Below, piece by piece: positions 60,452 through 64,000 of a DNA stretch of 64,000 nucleotides. The stretch comes from Nocardia yamanashiensis NBRC 100130 (GTDB taxonomy: Bacteria > Actinomycetota > Actinomycetes > Mycobacteriales > Mycobacteriaceae): contig NZ_BDCD01000017.1 in NCBI RefSeq assembly GCF_001613325.1, positions 124,001-188,000 of the forward strand, given 5' to 3'. The notes beneath the pieces were generated by a model, which saw only the letters and a program-made list of their open reading frames with translations, had not been told where the DNA came from and did not search any database. The translations under genes were made by a program, and so were the position numbers. The stretch's first letter is position 1. Every line of letters starts with the position of its first letter.

Positions 60452-60603
60452 CCCTGCAAACTCCTGCTCCGTACCGATCGAGAGGGCTCAGCTTACGGAA
60501 TACCACAAACTTCGTTGGCAGAATGGTCGCTGACAGTTCGCTATTCCCGGCCGCGCAGCTCGGCCCGGACCGGGCAGGCGGCGATACCTGGAGGTGGCAG
60601 CAT

Positions 60604-61983
60604 ATGCCGATCGGCCGGTCACAACTCGCGGCGCGCTCGGACGACGGTCGGTCGTTCCTGGTTCCGGACGCCGCCGACAGCGCGTTCGTCGCCGGTTCCC
60701 TGGTGGTGATCAGCACCGACGGGCATCGGCAGCTCGGCCTGATCGAGGAGCGCTCGGAGTCCGCGCCGGTGCGCCTGCGCGGCCGCTTGATCGGCGTGCT
60801 CAATGGCGAGGGCATCGACACCCGCGCCAGCCACGCCTTCGGGCGCGGGTTGCTGGAACCTGTCGACGAGGAGACCGTGCAGACCCTGCACGAGACCACG
60901 GGCGCACTGCTGGAGGTCGGCGCGACGCTCACCCCGCCCGGCGGCCCGGCGCGGTTGCTGCCCAAGCGATTCAACCGGCACACCTTCTGGTGCGGGCAGA
61001 GCGGTTCGGGCAAGACCTACGCGCTGGGTGTGGTGCTGGAGCAGCTGATCGCGCACACCGCGCTGCCGGTGGTGATCCTGGACCCGAATTCCGATTTCAT
61101 CCGGCTCGGCGAGGTGCGCCCCGAGGCCACCGGCGCGACCGCGAATGCCTTGCGGGAGCGCGATATCCGGGTGCTGCGCCCGGGCGGCGAGGGCGGCACG
61201 CCGCTGCGCGCCCGGTTCACCGATCTGCCGCTCGCCTCGAAAGCCGCTGTGCTGCGCCTGGATCCGATCGCCGATCGGGAGGAGTTCAACGAACTGCTGC
61301 GCCTGGCGCCGCTGCTGGCGAACGGCGAGCTGGCCGACATCCTGCCGGTGCTGACCGGCGCGGGGGTGGCCGCGCAGCAGCGGCTGGCGCTGCGGATCGA
61401 GAATCTGGGCCTGCTGAACTGGGAGGTCTGGGCCCGCGACGGCGCGGCGGTCACCGATATCGTCGCCGAACGCCCCGATGCCACCGTGCTCGACCTCGGC
61501 GGATTCGCCACGCCCGGACAGCAATTGGTGGTGGCGCTGGCGCTGCTGGACGAGCTGTGGGCGCGCCGCGAGGAACGCCGCCCGGTGCTGCTGGTCATCG
61601 ACGAGGCACATAATCTGGCCTCCCCGCAATTGGATTCGCCGATCGCGGTGGCGGTCCGGGAGCGGCTCATCCAGATTGCCGCCGAGGGCCGCAAATTCGG
61701 CCTGTGGCTGCTGCTTTCGACGCAACGGCCCTCGAAGGTGCACCCCGGCATCATCTCCCAGTGCGACAACCTCGCCCTGATGAAGATGACCTCGCCGCTG
61801 GATCTGGACGAGCTCGGCACCTACTTCGGCTACGCTCCCGCGGCCCTGCTGGCGCAGTCGCCGTGGTTCCGCCAGGGCGAAGCGCTCTTCGCGGGCGGCT
61901 TCGTGCCCGCGCCCGCGCTGGTGAAGGTCCGCACCCGGCTGACCGCCGAGGGCGGCAGCGATGTGGGCGTGCCGTTGCGCTGA
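60604..61983 (+). CDS. HerA/FtsK-superfamily ATPase
   Basis: A 459-residue ATPase. An N-terminal beta-barrel-like region (FVAGSLVVISTDGHRQLGLI) precedes Walker A GQSGSGKT (residues 131-138), with RFNRHTFWC in front as in HerA proteins. Walker B is VLLVIDEAHNLA, followed by LWLLLSTQRPSKVHPGIISQ, the sensor Gln block of HerA/VirB4-type motors. HerA usually pairs with the nuclease NurA in DNA end resection; no NurA or other nuclease is adjacent. ATG 60604 has GGAGG about ten bases upstream. The upstream reading frame stays open to 60436 but looks non-coding. Confidence 0.85.
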   Translation: MPIGRSQLAARSDDGRSFLVPDAADSAFVAGSLVVISTDGHRQLGLIEERSESAPVRLRGRLIGVLNGEGIDTRASHAFGRGLLEPVDEETVQTLHETTGALLEVGATLTPPGGPARLLPKRFNRHTFWCGQSGSGKTYALGVVLEQLIAHTALPVVILDPNSDFIRLGEVRPEATGATANALRERDIRVLRPGGEGGTPLRARFTDLPLASKAAVLRLDPIADREEFNELLRLAPLLANGELADILPVLTGAGVAAQQRLALRIENLGLLNWEVWARDGAAVTDIVAERPDATVLDLGGFATPGQQLVVALALLDELWARREERRPVLLVIDEAHNLASPQLDSPIAVAVRERLIQIAAEGRKFGLWLLLSTQRPSKVHPGIISQCDNLALMKMTSPLDLDELGTYFGYAPAALLAQSPWFRQGEALFAGGFVPAPALVKVRTRLTAEGGSDVGVPLR

Positions 61984-62118
61984 AATCGGGCGGTCGCCGG
62001 GCCGGAAAACGCGGTATCCGAGGGTGAACGACGGCGGGTCGGGCCGGTTATGCCCCGATTCCATACCGGACAGGTTCACAATTAGGAGCCAGGTAAGGCA
62101 CAGAGAGGTCGGATCTCC

Positions 62119-62640
62119 ATGAGTGACAACCGTTTTCTCCGCTCGGCAACCCATTCCCTGGCATTCGCCGCGATCACCGTGGCCGGACTGGCGCTCGCGA
62201 CGCCCGCGCACGCCGATCCACTCTGGCCCGGCGGCCCCGATATTCCGGGCGTCGCGCCCTTGATTCCCAGCCCGCCCGCCGCACCGGTGGTGGCCCCGTG
62301 CACCGCGGCCAACGCCCGCGGCTGTATGCGCCTGTCCACCAATGAGGCGTGGCTGATGGACAACGGCAAGGTGACCTACGGCCCGACCGTCATCTCGCAC
62401 GGGCGGCCGGGGTACGAGACCAATGTCGGCGTGTTCGACGTCGACTTCAAACGCGAGGACCACTGGAGCACGCTGCACAACGTGCCGATGAAGTGGGCGG
62501 TGTTCTTCGACGGCGATATCGCGACCCACATCGGCCCGACCGAGGAACAGTCGCACGGCTGCATCCGCATGACGCCCGAGGGCGCGGAGACCTTCTACAA
62601 CTACCTGTGGCCCGGCGACATCATCGAAGTGGTGCGCTGA
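62119..62640 (+). CDS. secreted L,D-transpeptidase
   Basis: A 173-residue exported YkuD-fold enzyme that makes 3-3 crosslinks in peptidoglycan or links proteins to it. Signal peptide to about residue 32 (AFAAITVAGLALATPAHA). Catalytic block HIGPTEEQSHGCIRMTPEGA holds the nucleophile Cys and the His-Gly; an upstream TVISHGRPGYETNVGVFDVD carries the substrate-loop pattern. Unlike the main mycobacterial Ldts it has no Ig-like domain before the catalytic one. Start ATG; the next gene follows by 21 bases. Confidence 0.9.
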   Translation: MSDNRFLRSATHSLAFAAITVAGLALATPAHADPLWPGGPDIPGVAPLIPSPPAAPVVAPCTAANARGCMRLSTNEAWLMDNGKVTYGPTVISHGRPGYETNVGVFDVDFKREDHWSTLHNVPMKWAVFFDGDIATHIGPTEEQSHGCIRMTPEGAETFYNYLWPGDIIEVVR

Positions 62641-62661
62641 GGACGCCGAAAAGGATGACCC

Positions 62662-63042
62662 ATGGCCGATTCCGATACACCGCTCGAGCAGTTGATCGAC
62701 ACCTACTGCCGGGCGTGGAGTGATCCCGATCCGGCGCGCCGGCGGACCTTCCTCGGCCAGGTGTGGGCGCCGGACGCCACCTACACCGATCCGCGGATCC
62801 AGACCGTGGGCCCGGAGGAGCTGCTCGCGCACATCGAGACCATGATCGCGCGGCGGCCGGGCGCCCGGGTGGTGCGCACCAGCCGGGTCGATCAGCACCA
62901 CGAGGTGGCGCGTTTCGCCTGGCGGGTGGTGCAGGCCGACGGGTCGGCGCTGCCGGAGGGCCTGGATCTGGCCGAGCTCACCGACGACGGTCGGATCGGC
63001 AGGATTGTCGGGTTCTTCGGGCCGACAGTGCCATTGGACTGA
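62662..63042 (+). CDS. SnoaL/NTF2-like protein
   Basis: A 126-residue protein of the NTF2-like fold: LEQLIDTYCRAWSDPDPARR, VWAPDATYTDPRIQTVGPEE, HEVARFAWRVVQADGSALPE and GRIGRIVGFFG, the common ketosteroid-isomerase-like layout. Such proteins range from isomerases to unknown ligand binders; no active residues can be assigned. Spaced 21 bases from the transpeptidase gene, likely co-transcribed with it. Confidence 0.85.
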   Translation: MADSDTPLEQLIDTYCRAWSDPDPARRRTFLGQVWAPDATYTDPRIQTVGPEELLAHIETMIARRPGARVVRTSRVDQHHEVARFAWRVVQADGSALPEGLDLAELTDDGRIGRIVGFFGPTVPLD

Positions 63043-63129
63043 GCGCGCCACGCCGGGTCGCTGGCACCGGCGGCGTGCGCACGACAGACTGGAGGGCGTG
63101 CGAGAGCTGTCGAGTCGGGTGGGTGCGCG

Positions 63130-64000
63130 GTGACGGGGCTGGCGCGCGGTGAGAATCGGCCCGCGCCCGGGGACCGGATGACGGTGACCGTGCGATCCAG
63201 CGCCGGGGTCGACGTGTCCGCGCTGCTGCTCGCGGCGAACGGGCGGGTGCGCTCGGACGCTGACTTCGTGTTCTTCAACCAGCCGGTCGGTCCCGGCGTG
63301 GTGTACCGGCACGGCCGCGGCGCCGGCGACATGGTCGACGTGCAGACCTCCGCGCTGCCCGCCGATGTGGACAAGGTCGCCATCACCGCCAGCCTGGACG
63401 GCAGCGGCCCGCGCACCTTCGCCGCCGCCGGCCCGCTGCTGGCCACCATCGGATCCGACTCGGGCACATTGACTTTCCAGATGACCGGCCTGACCACCGA
63501 GTCCGGCGTGGTGTGCGTGGAGATCTACCGGCGCGGCGACGGCTGGAAGGTGCGCGCCGTCGGGCAGGGCTACGACGACGGTCTGGCGGGTATCGCGGCC
63601 GCGTTCGGCGTGAATATCGACGACGAGCCGGAGCCGCCGAAGTCCGTGCCGCCGCAACAATCCCCACCCCGGCAATCCCCGCCGCAACAATCCGCACCGC
63701 AGCAATCCGCGCCGCCGCGACCGGCCGCACCGCCGCCGCCCCCGCCGGGTTACGCACCGCCGCAGCAGTATCCGTCCCCGCAGCCGTCCGCGCCCGCGCC
63801 ACAGTACGCACCGGTTCCCTCGACCCCGTCCCAGCAAGGAATGCCGCCGATGCAGAGCGATCTGTTCAATCCCAGCCACGCCGAGGTCAACGGTCCCGGC
63901 ATTCAGAAGCAGGGCGGCAAGATGATTCGCGTCGCCGTCAACGGCGAGACCCTGGCCCGCGCCGGTTCCATGGTCGCCTACCAGGGCAATCTGGAATTCA
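63130..64000 (+). CDS. TerD-domain protein fused to AIM24-like domain (cut by window edge)
   Basis: A reading frame of at least 290 codons, open to the end of the window. From GTG 63130 residues about 12-180 are a TerD domain: RPAPGDRMTVTVRSSAGVDV, DADFVFFNQPVGPGVVYRHG, DKVAITASLDGSGPRTFA and CVEIYRRGDGWKVRAVGQGY with GLAGIAAAFGVNID. A Pro/Gln-rich linker (CCG and CAA-TCC codon runs, about 63640-63840) follows, then the start of an AIM24-like domain (NGETLARAGSMVAYQGNLEF). TerD proteins bind calcium and occur in tellurite/stress clusters; the AIM24 part is of unknown role. Confidence 0.85.
   Translation, partial: MTGLARGENRPAPGDRMTVTVRSSAGVDVSALLLAANGRVRSDADFVFFNQPVGPGVVYRHGRGAGDMVDVQTSALPADVDKVAITASLDGSGPRTFAAAGPLLATIGSDSGTLTFQMTGLTTESGVVCVEIYRRGDGWKVRAVGQGYDDGLAGIAAAFGVNIDDEPEPPKSVPPQQSPPRQSPPQQSAPQQSAPPRPAAPPPPPPGYAPPQQYPSPQPSAPAPQYAPVPSTPSQQGMPPMQSDLFNPSHAEVNGPGIQKQGGKMIRVAVNGETLARAGSMVAYQGNLEF

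Noticed and set aside
63640..63840. Repeated CCG and CAATCC words that look like a short direct-repeat array
   Set aside because: They are in-frame Pro/Gln/Ser codons of the linker in the TerD fusion; no constant repeat and spacer structure as in CRISPR.
60619..63879. A 1,086-codon - strand frame opposite the HerA-like, transpeptidase and TerD genes
   Set aside because: Antisense shadow across four well-supported + strand genes; Arg/Gly-rich composition and no motifs.

Overview
The window is one contiguous stretch of a high-GC actinobacterial chromosome, most likely Nocardia or a close mycolic-acid-producing relative. The main pointers are a single-chain type I fatty acid synthase of about 3,100 residues with the mycobacterial domain order, AcpS close by, an antigen-85-like secreted esterase, a free-standing LigD-type polymerase domain, an MpaB/Lcp-type oxygenase, many GTG/TTG starts and very GC-rich third codon positions. 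The genus call is inference; no rRNA is present.

Layout. 1-9 kb: housekeeping and hypothetical genes (GNAT, crotonase, MarR, Excalibur protein, Bcp peroxiredoxin, TetR) ending in acpS. 9.1-14.2 kb: an aromatic-oxygenation cluster (thioesterase, acyl-CoA-dehydrogenase-fold monooxygenase, StyA-like monooxygenase, extradiol dioxygenase, divergent MarR) lying between acpS and fas, which are neighbours in mycobacteria. 14.2-24.1 kb: fas, its promoter with three palindromes of FasR type, and tRNA-Leu(TAG). 24.1-27.1 kb: a macro-domain gene head to head with a gene encoding a uracil-DNA-glycosylase-like domain fused to an Arg-type ADP-ribosyltransferase. This is the most unusual object in the window. 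A small ORF follows the macro gene.

27.1-43.9 kb: a catabolic island that reads as a complete route from p-coumarate to central metabolism. Fcs makes the CoA thioester, Ech cleaves it to aldehyde plus acetyl-CoA, Vdh oxidises the aldehyde, PobA makes protocatechuate, and PcaGH, PcaB, PcaC, PcaD, PcaIJ and PcaF finish the 3-oxoadipate pathway. The pob/pca genes form one tightly overlapping operon of eight genes in which PcaB and PcaD are fused while PcaC is separate. An IclR regulator, a MarR regulator, an MHS-type permease and an amidohydrolase accompany the route. Two operator families can be read by eye: TATCAG-N5-CTGATA at two promoters, and a CTTTCATTGAATGAAAG-like element at four.

43.9-64 kb: a mixed region of secreted hydrolases, an RsbR-like STAS protein, an MpaB-type oxygenase behind a large palindrome, nitroreductase, LigD-type polymerase domain, zincin-like protein, metallo-beta-lactamase-fold hydrolase, a terpene synthase divergent from a KstD-like flavoprotein and flanked by two related AraC regulators, a HerA-like ATPase, an L,D-transpeptidase, and a TerD-AIM24 fusion cut by the right edge. 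I saw no CRISPR array, rRNA, transposase, integrase or phage gene.
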